Assembly: GCF_902762735.1 (NCBI RefSeq) | Contig: NZ_CACWPP010000002.1 | Span: forward strand, 38,197 to 102,196 | Direction of reading: 5' to 3' | Source: an uncultured Ruminococcus sp. | GTDB taxonomy: Bacteria > Bacillota > Clostridia > Oscillospirales > Ruminococcaceae | Length of the DNA stretch: 64,000 nt | Part shown: positions 52,855 to 61,447 of the stretch, piece after piece | Position numbering within the stretch: position 1 is the stretch's first letter | Layout: every line of letters begins with the position of its first letter | Translations under genes and position numbers: made by a program | The notes under the pieces: generated by a model | Seen by the model: the letters and a program-made list of their open reading frames with translations, nothing else | What the model was told of the DNA's origin: nothing | The model's database searches: none

Positions 52855-53898
52855 ATGAGAAGAAATTTTCTGCTGATATTGTGTACAGCAGTTATTTCCG
52901 CGTTTTCACTGGCATCGTGCGGCAATAATAATGAGGATAGTACTTCAAAAACAGCATCATCGTCATCTGAAGAGGTCAGCCTGAGCCAGAGCGAACAGCA
53001 GGAGTTCACGCTGCCGGAGGACAGCGTTACAGACAGTGAGACTACCGCAGGATCGGATATTACACCAGCCATGTGGGAAGTCACCTGCGATAACGGCGCA
53101 GTCGTGACGCTGACAGGCTCGATGCATGCGCTCAAACAAAGCGATTATCCGCTTCCCGACAGAATGATGAGCGCTTTTAACGATGCTGACATACTCGCCG
53201 TCGAAGCCGACCTCGCAACAGGTGACTCGATAACATATCAGTCAGCACTGCTGGCAAATATGTATTATGATGACCCCAATGACAGTCTCGACAAGCATAT
53301 ATCAAAGGAAGCCTACGATGCGCTTGAAAAATACCTTGCGGAATTTTCGACAGATCTTTCGCAGTATAACAACATGAAGCCGTGGGCGGTAAGCAATATC
53401 GCTGACAATATAGCTCTGCAATATTCAGACCTTTCGGGCGACTTGGGCATAGACAATTACCTGCTGGACATAGCCCATGAGAACGGCAAGGAGATATATG
53501 AAGTCGAGGGGCTTGACAGTCAGATGGACTTGCTTATGAATTTCTCGGACGATATTTATGATATGCTGTTCAGGGGATACAAAGGCAAAACAAAAGAAAA
53601 TCAGCTGGAACTGCTCTTAAATACCCATGATGCATGGGCAAGGGGCGACATGCAAGCCATTGACAAGCTAAGCGCAGATGAACAGGACGTAAGCGAAGCT
53701 GATATTGCTCTTATGGAAGAACACTCCGACAAATTATTATATGACCGTAACGCTGTTATGACAGAAGCGGCTGAAAACTTCATTAATGAGGGCAAAAACG
53801 TGTTCTTTATAGTAGGTGCAGCACATTTTGCAGGCGAAAAAGGTATTATCTCTCTGCTTGAAAACGACGGATATACAGTCAAAAGAATTGAATACTAA
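52855..53898 (+). CDS. TraB/GumN family lipoprotein
   Basis: A 347-residue exported protein. The lipobox is LASCG with Cys at ~22, followed by a Ser/Glu-rich spacer. The domain shows the TraB/GumN pattern: GSMHALKQSDYPLPDRMMSAF and ADILAVEADL near the start, NAVMTEAAENFI and VFFIVGAAHFAGEKGII near the end, with conserved Gly-x-x-His type residues. Family members are proposed metalloproteases. It is cotranscribed with the sensor gene before it. Confidence 0.88.
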   Translation: MRRNFLLILCTAVISAFSLASCGNNNEDSTSKTASSSSEEVSLSQSEQQEFTLPEDSVTDSETTAGSDITPAMWEVTCDNGAVVTLTGSMHALKQSDYPLPDRMMSAFNDADILAVEADLATGDSITYQSALLANMYYDDPNDSLDKHISKEAYDALEKYLAEFSTDLSQYNNMKPWAVSNIADNIALQYSDLSGDLGIDNYLLDIAHENGKEIYEVEGLDSQMDLLMNFSDDIYDMLFRGYKGKTKENQLELLLNTHDAWARGDMQAIDKLSADEQDVSEADIALMEEHSDKLLYDRNAVMTEAAENFINEGKNVFFIVGAAHFAGEKGIISLLENDGYTVKRIEY

Positions 53899-53903
53899 AA
53901 AAA

Positions 53904-53940
53904 CGGCACAGCGCATTTTCTGCACTGTGCCGATATTTTT
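53904..53940. terminator. bidirectional terminator between TraB gene and glgA
   Basis: CGGCACAG(CGCA) ... (TGCA)CTGTGCCG with T-run ATATTTTTAT on the plus side and AAAAAAA/TTTTTT on the minus side, located between two converging genes. Confidence 0.88.
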
Positions 53941-53950
53941 ATCATCTTTA

Positions 53951-55393
53951 TCATCCAATGAGCCAGTCGTACATCTCCTGATACTTCTTCGCAGAAGCCT
54001 GCCATGAGAAATCCCTTGACATAGCCTGTCTGATTATGCCATTCCATTCATCGCGCCTGTCAACGTAAATGTAGTGAGCGAACATCACAGTGTTGTACAT
54101 CTCATGCGCATTGTAGTTCGCAAAGCTGAAACCTGTGCCTGTCTTTTCAAACTGGTTGTATGGCTGAACTGTATCGCGCAGACCACCTGTCTCCCTTACG
54201 ATTGGCAGTGTGCCGTATCTCAGCGACATGAGCTGTGAAAGACCGCAAGGCTCAAACAGCGAAGGCATCAGGAATGCATCGCTTGCCGCATATATCTTGT
54301 GGCTCATAGCCTCGCTGTAATAGATGTTTGCCGATACCTTGTCAGGGAATTTCCAAGCGAAGTAACGGAACATATCCTCATACTTCTGCTCGCCTGTGCC
54401 GAGTACAACTATCTGAACGTCCTGCTGACAAAGCCTTTCCATCATGTAGGCGATAAGGTCAAAGCCCTTCTGGTCGGTAAGTCTGCTGACAATGCCTATC
54501 ATAAACTTGTTGTCATCACGGCAAAGCCCAAGCTCCTGCTGAAGCGCACGCTTGTTCTCTATCTTCCTGTCAAACACGCTGTTTATGTCGTAATTGCAGG
54601 GTATCATCTTGTCGGTGGCAGGATCATAAACGTTATAGTCGATACCGTTTACGATACCGCGCAGATCATTTTTTCTTGCGCGCATAAGACCGTCAAGACC
54701 CTCACCGTAAAACTCGGTCTTTATCTCCTCAGCGTATGACTCCGAAACAGTAGTGATGGCATCAGCATACACCAGACCGCCCTTGAGCATGTTTCCGTCA
54801 ACATCTTTGAGCAGCTTGTCGTAAGTCATGTAATAAGATGACAGCCCCGACAATCCCATGAACCTTGCCGCGTTGTCGTTGCCCTGGAATTTCAGGTTGT
54901 GTATCGTCATTACCGTCTTTATGCCGCGGAAGAACTCTCCCCCCTGGAACGAATCGTGCAGATACACAGGTATAAGACCCGTCTGCCAGTCGTGGCAGTG
55001 GATAATATCGGGTCTGAATTCCAGCACAGGCAGTGCGGACAGCACAGCCCTGTCAAAATACATGAATTTCTCAATATCCCAGTGCCAGTCACCGTAAGGC
55101 TTGTCCCCGCTGAAATAGTACTCATTGTCAATGAAATAGAAAGTCACGCCCTCATAGACCATCTTCAGCAGACCCACATAGCGGCTCTGCCCCGCAAAGT
55201 CCATATAGAAGTTTGTGATATACTCCAGCTGATCCTTCCATTTCTGCGCCATGCACGCATACTTGGGCAGGATAACACGAACATCGTAATACTGCTTGTC
55301 AAAGCACTTCGGCAGAGAGCCGACCACATCAGCCAGACCGCCTGTCTTGATAAACGGAACTACTTCGGAAGCCGCAAATAATACTTTTTTCAT
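53951..55393 (-). CDS. glgA: glycogen synthase (ADP-glucose type, GT5)
   Basis: A 480-residue glycosyltransferase. The ADP-glucose motif is KTGGLADVVGSLPK at residues ~17-30. Later motifs are IVSRLTDQKGFDLI and SLFEPCGLSQLMSLRYGTLP, typical of the GT-B fold. It extends alpha-1,4-glucan from ADP-glucose to store carbon. AAGGGA precedes the ATG. The other glg genes are not in the window. It is monocistronic. Confidence 0.95.
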   Translation of the reverse strand: MKKVLFAASEVVPFIKTGGLADVVGSLPKCFDKQYYDVRVILPKYACMAQKWKDQLEYITNFYMDFAGQSRYVGLLKMVYEGVTFYFIDNEYYFSGDKPYGDWHWDIEKFMYFDRAVLSALPVLEFRPDIIHCHDWQTGLIPVYLHDSFQGGEFFRGIKTVMTIHNLKFQGNDNAARFMGLSGLSSYYMTYDKLLKDVDGNMLKGGLVYADAITTVSESYAEEIKTEFYGEGLDGLMRARKNDLRGIVNGIDYNVYDPATDKMIPCNYDINSVFDRKIENKRALQQELGLCRDDNKFMIGIVSRLTDQKGFDLIAYMMERLCQQDVQIVVLGTGEQKYEDMFRYFAWKFPDKVSANIYYSEAMSHKIYAASDAFLMPSLFEPCGLSQLMSLRYGTLPIVRETGGLRDTVQPYNQFEKTGTGFSFANYNAHEMYNTVMFAHYIYVDRRDEWNGIIRQAMSRDFSWQASAKKYQEMYDWLIG

Positions 55394-55593
55394 AGCTATG
55401 ATCCCTTCCTCTTTAAAAATTTTAAATAATTAAATGTACACAAACTATTTTAGTTAATTATAGCACGTTTTGTCGCTTTCGTCAATAGGAAAATACGAAA
55501 TTTTTGCGATTATTTTTCAAAATCGTGAAGAGGATATTTGTTTCTGTTATTTTCGAGCATTTCGCGAATTCTTGTCTTTGTCACCTTGTATTC
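55394..55593. other. glgA upstream region
   Basis: A+T-rich spacer between glgA and the 3' repeat of the serine hydrolase gene. The glgA promoter must lie here, but no confident hexamer pair was found. Confidence 0.4.
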
Positions 55594-55765
55594 TTTCTCG
55601 TCAGCGTGCCCGCCTTGCCTATACCAGTCTGCTGAACCCCCAGCAGGAACGTCAGACCATGTTTCGGCTCGTTTGAGAAGAATGTCCCCAGCCAGCCGTC
55701 CCAGCCGTATTCACCCTTTGACGAGAACAGCGCCGTGTTGTTTTCGTCCTCGCATACGCGCATGA
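55594..55765 (-). pseudogene. duplicated 3' end of the serine hydrolase gene
   Basis: Bases 55594-55765 repeat 55819-55990 at an exact 225-bp offset with ~5% changes. The copy encodes LMRVCEDENNTALFSSKG and the rest of the C-terminus in the same orientation, directly behind the intact gene's stop codon at 55785. It has no ribosome site. Confidence 0.88.
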
Positions 55766-55784
55766 GATCGCCTTTTCCGTACAA

Positions 55785-56960
55785 TCAGGCAAACTCGCCC
55801 ATTACCGGATTTTTCAGCTTTCTCGTCAGCGTGTCCGCCTTGCCTATACCTGTCTGCTGAACCCCCAACAGGAACGTCAGACCATGTTTCGGCTCGTTTG
55901 AGAAGAACGTCCCCAGCCAGCCGTCCCAGCCGTATTCTCCCTTTGACGAGAACAGCGCCGTGTTGTTTTCGTCCTCGCATACGCGCATGAAATTGCCGTA
56001 ACCGTATCCGCGCGTCCAGTCCCACCATAACCAGAGGTTTGAACGCAGTTTCGGCAAGATACCGCCCCGTGTCAGATACTTGACAGCGTATTCGGGCATT
56101 ATCCTCCTGCCCCTGAATTCACCGCCGTTCATCAGCATCGAAGCGAATTTGCCGTAGTCATCAAGGGTCGAACAAAGCCCCTCACCGCCCGACTCAAACG
56201 CAGGTTCAACATCGCGCAGATAGCGCATGGAAAGATTGTCGGTCTTGTTCTCTTTAAGACCGTTTTCGCTGTAATCATAGACCTTTGCAAGCCTTGACTG
56301 CTTTTCAGAGGGAACATAAAAGTCAGTATCCTCTATGCCCAGCGGCTCAAAAAAATTCTCGCGGAGAAATTTTCCGAAAGTCATACCGCTGACACGCTCG
56401 ATCAGTCCGCCGATAAGGTCAGCGCCGATGCCGTACTGAAACTCACTTCCCGGCTCGAACATGCACGGTATCTCAGCCGCCATCTCACAAAACTTTTTCG
56501 TGGTGACAGGTTCGCCCTCATACAGACTGCGGGTCGTTTTCCAAAAGACCTCCCCCGATTTTTCGCCGCTTGGGTGCCCATCAAAAGGATAAGGCAGACC
56601 CGAAGTCATGTTCAGCAGGTCACGCACAGTTATGCGCCTGCTGACAGGCTTTTTCTCGCCGTCCTTTATAACGAACTGCTCTGCAAATTCGGGCAGGTAG
56701 TCTGCAATATCTGCGGCAAGGTCTATCTCTCCCCTGCTTGCCAGAAGAATTGCCGCCGCAGCCGTTACGGGCTTGGTCTGCGAATACAGCCTGAAAATGG
56801 TATCGCGCGTCATAGGCACGCTGTTCTCAATATCCCGCATGCCGCCCTCAGCATAAAGCACTTCCCTGCCGTATTTCATTACAAGCAAGTTAGCGCCTGC
56901 TATGTCACCCGCGCTTACTGCCTGTTTTATTATCTTTTCTGCATTGTTCTTTATATCCAT
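55785..56960 (-). CDS. beta-lactamase-family serine hydrolase
   Basis: A 391-residue class C-like (EstB / D-aminopeptidase type) hydrolase. The catalytic S-x-x-K is RLYSQTKPVTAAAA. The tyrosine of the second motif is in FQYGIGADLIG. There is no signal peptide, so it is probably a cytoplasmic esterase or peptidase rather than a resistance enzyme. GGAGG precedes the ATG. Downstream is a second copy of its last ~57 codons. Element B4 lies ~30 bases upstream, at the promoter side. Confidence 0.85.
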   Translation of the reverse strand: MDIKNNAEKIIKQAVSAGDIAGANLLVMKYGREVLYAEGGMRDIENSVPMTRDTIFRLYSQTKPVTAAAAILLASRGEIDLAADIADYLPEFAEQFVIKDGEKKPVSRRITVRDLLNMTSGLPYPFDGHPSGEKSGEVFWKTTRSLYEGEPVTTKKFCEMAAEIPCMFEPGSEFQYGIGADLIGGLIERVSGMTFGKFLRENFFEPLGIEDTDFYVPSEKQSRLAKVYDYSENGLKENKTDNLSMRYLRDVEPAFESGGEGLCSTLDDYGKFASMLMNGGEFRGRRIMPEYAVKYLTRGGILPKLRSNLWLWWDWTRGYGYGNFMRVCEDENNTALFSSKGEYGWDGWLGTFFSNEPKHGLTFLLGVQQTGIGKADTLTRKLKNPVMGEFA

Positions 56961-56990
56961 AGCACCATGACCTCCGAATGTTATTCAAAA

Positions 56991-57148
56991 ATATGAATAT
57001 CCCTTTAGCACACCAACTAAAAAGGCGGTGAACAAAAGGATAATTGAGCGCCCCATATCTTTCCCCCCGCCTGTGGGGAAAAATATACGCCAAAAACCCT
57101 ACGTTCTGTATAGCCGCTGTTTTTGTGGTGTGTCAGCGGGATAACCAC
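56991..57148. repeat. B-family element B4 with hairpin module
   Basis: A ~158-bp element with ends GAATATCCCTTTAGCACACC and GTGTGTCAGCGGGATAACCA. The flanks ATTCAAAA at 56983-56990 and 57149-57156 are identical over 8 bp. Compared with B1 it carries an extra hairpin (CTTTCCCCCCGCCTGTGGGG) at ~57058-57081. Confidence 0.85.
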
Positions 57149-57156
57149 ATTCAAAA

Positions 57157-57176
57157 TTAAGGCTGTCCCCCTGACA
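57157..57176. repeat. B-family terminal repeat, solitary (B6)
   Basis: GGCTGTCCCCCTGACACACC resembles the inverted right end of B2. No partner end was found, so it is a remnant. It directly follows the right flank of B4. Confidence 0.6.
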
Positions 57177-57315
57177 CACCGCACCAAAAAGCCTTTCAGC
57201 CGCGTAAAAGATAACCGCTGCACCCATTATACAGTGTTATGCACTTACTGTCAGCGCGTTCAGCCAAAAGTATTATAACACATCTTAATATCAAAATGCA
57301 ACACTTTATTTCCAA

Positions 57316-57414
57316 CTCCCAATTTTGATGTGTATTGCTGATGATACAAAATGGCTGTTCTTTCGTATTGTTTCCCCGCCTTCGGCGGGGGAACAATACA
57401 CAACCAAATTGGGA
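57316..57414. repeat. A-family element A2, full length
   Basis: Nearly identical to A1 over ~99 bp; the hairpin reads TTTCCCCGCC...GGCGGGGGAA. It is flanked by TATTTCCAA at 57307-57315 and 57415-57423, identical over 9 bp, so the insertion is recent. Confidence 0.9.
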
Positions 57415-57563
57415 TATTTCCAATAATTCATTTGAACGGCTAGACCAAGCAAATTCGGGCTTTTGGAAATACCGCTTACGTAAAATTTAGTCCATGCTCC
57501 GTTTTTATCTCATTTTTGCTGTGTACCGCTCCCCCGACCAAGACCGTGAAAGCAATACGAAAT

Positions 57564-57685
57564 ATGACTATCTCTTTAGCACACCACTGCAAAATACCTT
57601 TATCAATGAGGAAAAACTGAGTTGATGTTATCTTTCCCCCGCCGCAGGCGGGGGAAAGATAACCGCCAACTGAGCGGAATAATCA
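57564..57685. repeat. B-family element B5 with hairpin module
   Basis: Starts ATGACTATCTCTTTAGCACA, shares its first ~44 bp with B3, and ends CTGAGCGGAATAATCA. It carries the hairpin CTTTCCCCCGCCGCAGGCGG at ~57631-57660. The flanks CAATACGAAA at 57554-57563 and 57686-57695 are identical over 10 bp. Confidence 0.82.
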
Positions 57686-57690
57686 CAATA

Positions 57691-57749
57691 CGAAAAACAG
57701 ACATTTCGAGCCATCGGCAATACGCATCGAAATGTCTGTTATTTCGTAC
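57691..57749. repeat. A-like palindrome (A6)
   Basis: ACGAAAAACAGACATTTCGA and its inverse TCGAAATGTCTGTTATTTCG frame GCCATCGGCAATACGCA. The centre and inner arm match the A-family words ATCAGCAATACACATCAAAAT with transitions. It lacks the G+C-rich hairpin. Confidence 0.65.
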
Positions 57750-57773
57750 AGGAGCTATTGTAACATATGCTCA

Positions 57774-57903
57774 GAATTTCAGCTCTGCTTTAAACTCCCC
57801 GTCAATGCAGGAGACAGGCAGTCTGAATCCGTTTGCAAGTGCAGCTCTTTCGGCAGCTGTAAAAAGAACAGCAGCATGCTCAAAAGTGTAATTTTGCAAA
57901 CCG
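57774..57903 (-). pseudogene. unidentified gene remnant (C-terminal part)
   Basis: The minus strand stays open from the end of the ABC gene and reads YTFEHAAVLFTAAERAALAN then GFRLPVSCIDGEFKAELKF and a stop. It looks like a real protein C-terminus, but no start codon with a ribosome site exists. It may be the tail of a decayed gene. I do not recognise the family. Confidence 0.35.
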
Positions 57904-57906
57904 CCT

Positions 57907-59639
57907 CTACATTTTCCAATTCTGAGAGATAAGCTGCTGTTCGGTCATGTGCTTGAATATCCCGTTCTTTCTAATGAGTTCAGCAGGTGAACCCTCTTCT
58001 GCTGTAACTCCGTCTTTAAGCACTACTACATGATCTGCATCTGCAATAGTGCGCATACGATGAGCAATAATGAGAACTGTTTTATTCTTGATAAGCTCTG
58101 AAAGTGCCTGCTGTATAGCAGTTTCGTTTTCAACGTCAAGAGATGCCGTAGCTTCGTCAAGAAGTATTACAGGAGCATCTTTGAGCAATGCTCTTGCTAT
58201 GGAGATCCTCTGTCTCTCACCGCCTGAGAGTTCACTGCCGTTTTCGCCTATCATAGTATCATATCCATTTGGAAGCCTGCTGATGAATTCATCGCAGCGC
58301 GCCATTTTGGCTGCTCTTTTGATCTCTTCATCTGTTGCACCTTTTTTACCTATAAGAATGTTTTCTCTTACTGTATTATTGAACAGCGTTACATCCTGAA
58401 AGACAAAGGAGAACAGTGAACAAAGTGTTTCGGGATCTATCGCTGAAACATCCATGCCGCCAAGTCGGATCGTTCCGCCTTTAGCGTCCCAGAAACGTGC
58501 CGCCAGCTTTGATACTGTTGTTTTTCCGCCGCCGCTGGGTCCGATAAGCGCTGTGACCTCTCCTTGTTTAGCAGTAAATGAAACGTCTTTAAGAACTTCT
58601 GTATCATCATCATAAGAAAATGAAACGTGATCGAACACTATGTCAAAGCCTTTGTTTGTTAGTTTCTGTTCGCCCTGCTGAACTTCGTGATCGAGTATCT
58701 CGTTAAGTCTTTCGCACTGTATGCCCGTCATAATTATAGCCGCAAAATTCCGGAGTGTTATTTCCATAGGATCATAAAATCTTGAAACCAGCATAAGGAA
58801 CAGGAAGAACGTAAGAATAGTTATCTCACCGCCTGCAAAAAGCAGTCCTCCGACAAGTGCGGTAGTACCTATGCCGAGTTTAAGGATCATTGATGCGATA
58901 TTTACCGTTATTCCAAGTTTTATCTCAACATTGAGTGCCTGCTTTTCAGCATTTTCGATCTCTTTATCAAGACCTTCCATATACTTATCCTGATAATTGT
59001 TAACACGGATGTCCTTGACTGATTCCAGACACTCCTGAATGCTTTCTTCCAGTTCAAGCATTGCCTCCGAATTATGTTCGGCGGCTTTTTCTCCATGCCT
59101 GATGATAACCATATAGCAAAAAATGACACGGGTACTACCCAAAAGCAGGCAAGCGCCATGCGCCAGTCAAAGAATATGAACATTGTAGCACTTATCACGA
59201 CTGTTGATATGAGCGAACCTATCATTTCAGGTATCCAGTGGCTTGCGGCAGTTTCTACCTGTGTACAGTCACCCATCATGGTAGTTGTAAGATCTGTAAG
59301 ATCTTTCTTTCCGAAGAAAGAGTGAGGAAGTTTTCTTATTTTTTCCGCGAGACTTATTCTTCTTACACCGCTTTCGGTATAAGTTGCCAGGAATGATGCG
59401 TTATACTGGATATAGTGTGCGACCGCCATAAGTATTATCACAGCCAGGCACATAATGAGATACATCGGCAGCTTGCTTTTTGAAAGAGCGTTATCCATCA
59501 TATCCTTTATGAGCTTATACAGCACCGCAACAGGAAGCATCAGAACTATATTCGTGAATGCAACGCAGAAACAAGCCTTTATCATATCAGCCGCGCCGCG
59601 ATCCGAAAGAGCATATTTACGCATTAATTTTTCAATCAT
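57907..59639 (-). pseudogene. ABC half-transporter (siderophore-type), frameshifted
   Basis: The gene encodes a complete exporter-fold transporter of ~577 residues if one base is restored. The first part (59639 to ~59090) ends with the membrane domain VVPVSFFAIWLSSGMEK. The second part, in another frame, resumes at AAEHNSEAMLELEESIQECL and carries Walker A GPSGGGKTT, signature LSGGERQRIS and Walker B VILLDEATASLD. The break is in an A-run (five bases, 59086-59090); six would join both parts. The ATG overlaps the stop of the first half-transporter by four bases. It may be a real mutation, a sequencing error or slippage. Confidence 0.85.
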
Positions 59640-61399
59640 CTTCTGATCCTCCATTCTGCCGAACGTGTATAATCATCAAACATTTTTGCGTAGATGCCTT
59701 TTTTCTGCATAAGTTCTTCGTGATCTCCGCTTTCTGCAACTACGCCGTCATCAAGCACATATATCCTGTCAGCATTTGTAACTGTACTTAATCTGTGAGC
59801 TATCATAATGAGAGTCTTGCCTTTTGAAAGTTCCTCCATCGCCGCCTGTACAAGTGCCTCATTATCAGGATCGGCAAATGCCGTTGCTTCATCAAGAATG
59901 AGTATCGGAGCGTTTTTGAGTATCGCCCTTGCGATCGTTATACGCTGTTTTTCACCGCCCGAGAGATATGTTCCCTTTGAACCAATAACTGTATGTATAC
60001 CGTTTGGGAGCTTGTTTATTATATCCATACACTGTGCGGCCTCAAGAGCCTTCATTACCTCTTTTTCCGAAGCATCGGGACGGGCAAGGCGAACATTTTC
60101 AAGTATCGAAGTTTTAAGCAAATTGCTGTTCTGGAACACAAAGGAGATCTTCTTCATCAGTTCCTTCTGAGGAATATCCTTTATATTTACTCCTCCAACG
60201 TATATCGCACCCTCTGTAACATCAAAAAATCTTGAGATAAGTGCTGCGGCAGTTGATTTTCCTCCGCCGCTCGGACCAACAAGCGCTATATGTTCGCCCG
60301 CTCGTATATCAATCGAAAGTCCTTTAAGTACCATTTCGGAGTTTTCTTTGTATCTGAATTTTACGTTATCAAGAGTTATCGAATCATCTTTCGGAACAGC
60401 CTTGTTCTCTGCATCGGGAAGTGGTTCTATCTCAAGGATACCGCTTATTCTTCTAAGTGCATCTATCAGCGTCATTTCCTGCTCGCCTGAATATGCTATT
60501 TTTGAGAGGGTCACGGTAAGCAGCGGCGTAACTATGATATAATACGTGAAGTCAAGAATTATATCGTTAGTTATCTCACCTTTTATGAGAACGAATGCAG
60601 CCGCTGCGATGAATGCGAATATTGCATTTACAAATGTGAGATAACCCACCATAGACGGACGCATGAGCTTGGTATAGGTCACAGACCAGCTGCTGTAATC
60701 ATCTATTGATCTCTTGAATCTGTGAAATGAATCCACCGACTGTCCGAATATCTTAACTACTGATATACCTCTGACATATTCCGTAGCTTCACTGCTCATA
60801 ACGTCAAGGGCATTCTGATATTCAGACATTTTCTGCTGTATCACCTTGCCCTTTGTGCGCATCATGCAGGCAAAAGCCAGTATGACAGGTATAAGACATA
60901 TAAGTCCCAGTTTCCAGTCAAAGATCACGAAAAGCACCAGCAGTCCCATCGGAGTTGCGGCGGCTGCTGCCTTATCGGGCAGGTTATGTGCGATATAGGT
61001 CTCGGCTGCGGAGGCGGCTCCGTTGAATATCCTTCTGAGTTTTCCTGTTCCCGCCTGATCAAAAACTCCCAGCGGCAGCGTCAGTATCCTTCTCATAAGC
61101 GAACTTCTCATATTAGCCTGTACACGCATTGCCGCAATATGAGTACACCAGAGCGCACATATATACAGTATCATTGAAACCGCCGTAAAAATGACCGCCT
61201 GCCAGCCAAGCGAACTCATCTCGGATCTTTCTCCGCCGTCAAGTGCTGCCTTCAGTATCTTCCAAATATCGTAGAAAGGTATGAGTGCGATAATGGCGCT
61301 CAATGCAGCAAGAAACCTTCCGAGGGTCAGAACTCCCTTGCTTTTCCCGATATAGGGATCAATGATCTTCATTACATTGATCTTTTCATTTTTCTCCAT
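59636..61399 (-). CDS. ABC half-transporter, exporter fold (YbtP/IrtA-like)
   Basis: A 587-residue protein: six transmembrane helices in residues ~20-300, then an ABC ATPase with Walker A GPSGGGKST, signature LSGGEKQRIT and Walker B LILDEATAFADPDNE. The AFADP variant of the D-loop is common in siderophore-importing exporter-fold transporters such as YbtP and IrtA. With the second, frameshifted half-transporter it would form a heterodimer. The ATG at 61399 follows CAGGAGA. It lies 48 bases after feoB, suggesting an iron-uptake operon. Substrate inferred only from context. Confidence 0.85.
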   Translation of the reverse strand: MEKNEKINVMKIIDPYIGKSKGVLTLGRFLAALSAIIALIPFYDIWKILKAALDGGERSEMSSLGWQAVIFTAVSMILYICALWCTHIAAMRVQANMRSSLMRRILTLPLGVFDQAGTGKLRRIFNGAASAAETYIAHNLPDKAAAAATPMGLLVLFVIFDWKLGLICLIPVILAFACMMRTKGKVIQQKMSEYQNALDVMSSEATEYVRGISVVKIFGQSVDSFHRFKRSIDDYSSWSVTYTKLMRPSMVGYLTFVNAIFAFIAAAAFVLIKGEITNDIILDFTYYIIVTPLLTVTLSKIAYSGEQEMTLIDALRRISGILEIEPLPDAENKAVPKDDSITLDNVKFRYKENSEMVLKGLSIDIRAGEHIALVGPSGGGKSTAAALISRFFDVTEGAIYVGGVNIKDIPQKELMKKISFVFQNSNLLKTSILENVRLARPDASEKEVMKALEAAQCMDIINKLPNGIHTVIGSKGTYLSGGEKQRITIARAILKNAPILILDEATAFADPDNEALVQAAMEELSKGKTLIMIAHRLSTVTNADRIYVLDDGVVAESGDHEELMQKKGIYAKMFDDYTRSAEWRIRR

Positions 61400-61447
61400 T
61401 ATAAGATCATCTCCTGTTGAATGTTTAATGCAATACCGCACAGTCTG

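Noticed and set aside
55785-56960. Antibiotic-resistance beta-lactamase
   Set aside because: The S-x-x-K motif only shows family membership; there is no signal peptide, and the layout fits esterases or D-aminopeptidases as well.
56991-57148. Complete insertion sequence
   Set aside because: The B elements are at most ~171 bp and contain no transposase frame.
59086-59090. Programmed -1 frameshifting as an established mechanism in the ABC gene
   Set aside because: The heptamer G-AAA-AAG is not the classical slippery sequence, and no downstream stimulatory structure was evident. A one-base deletion is simpler.
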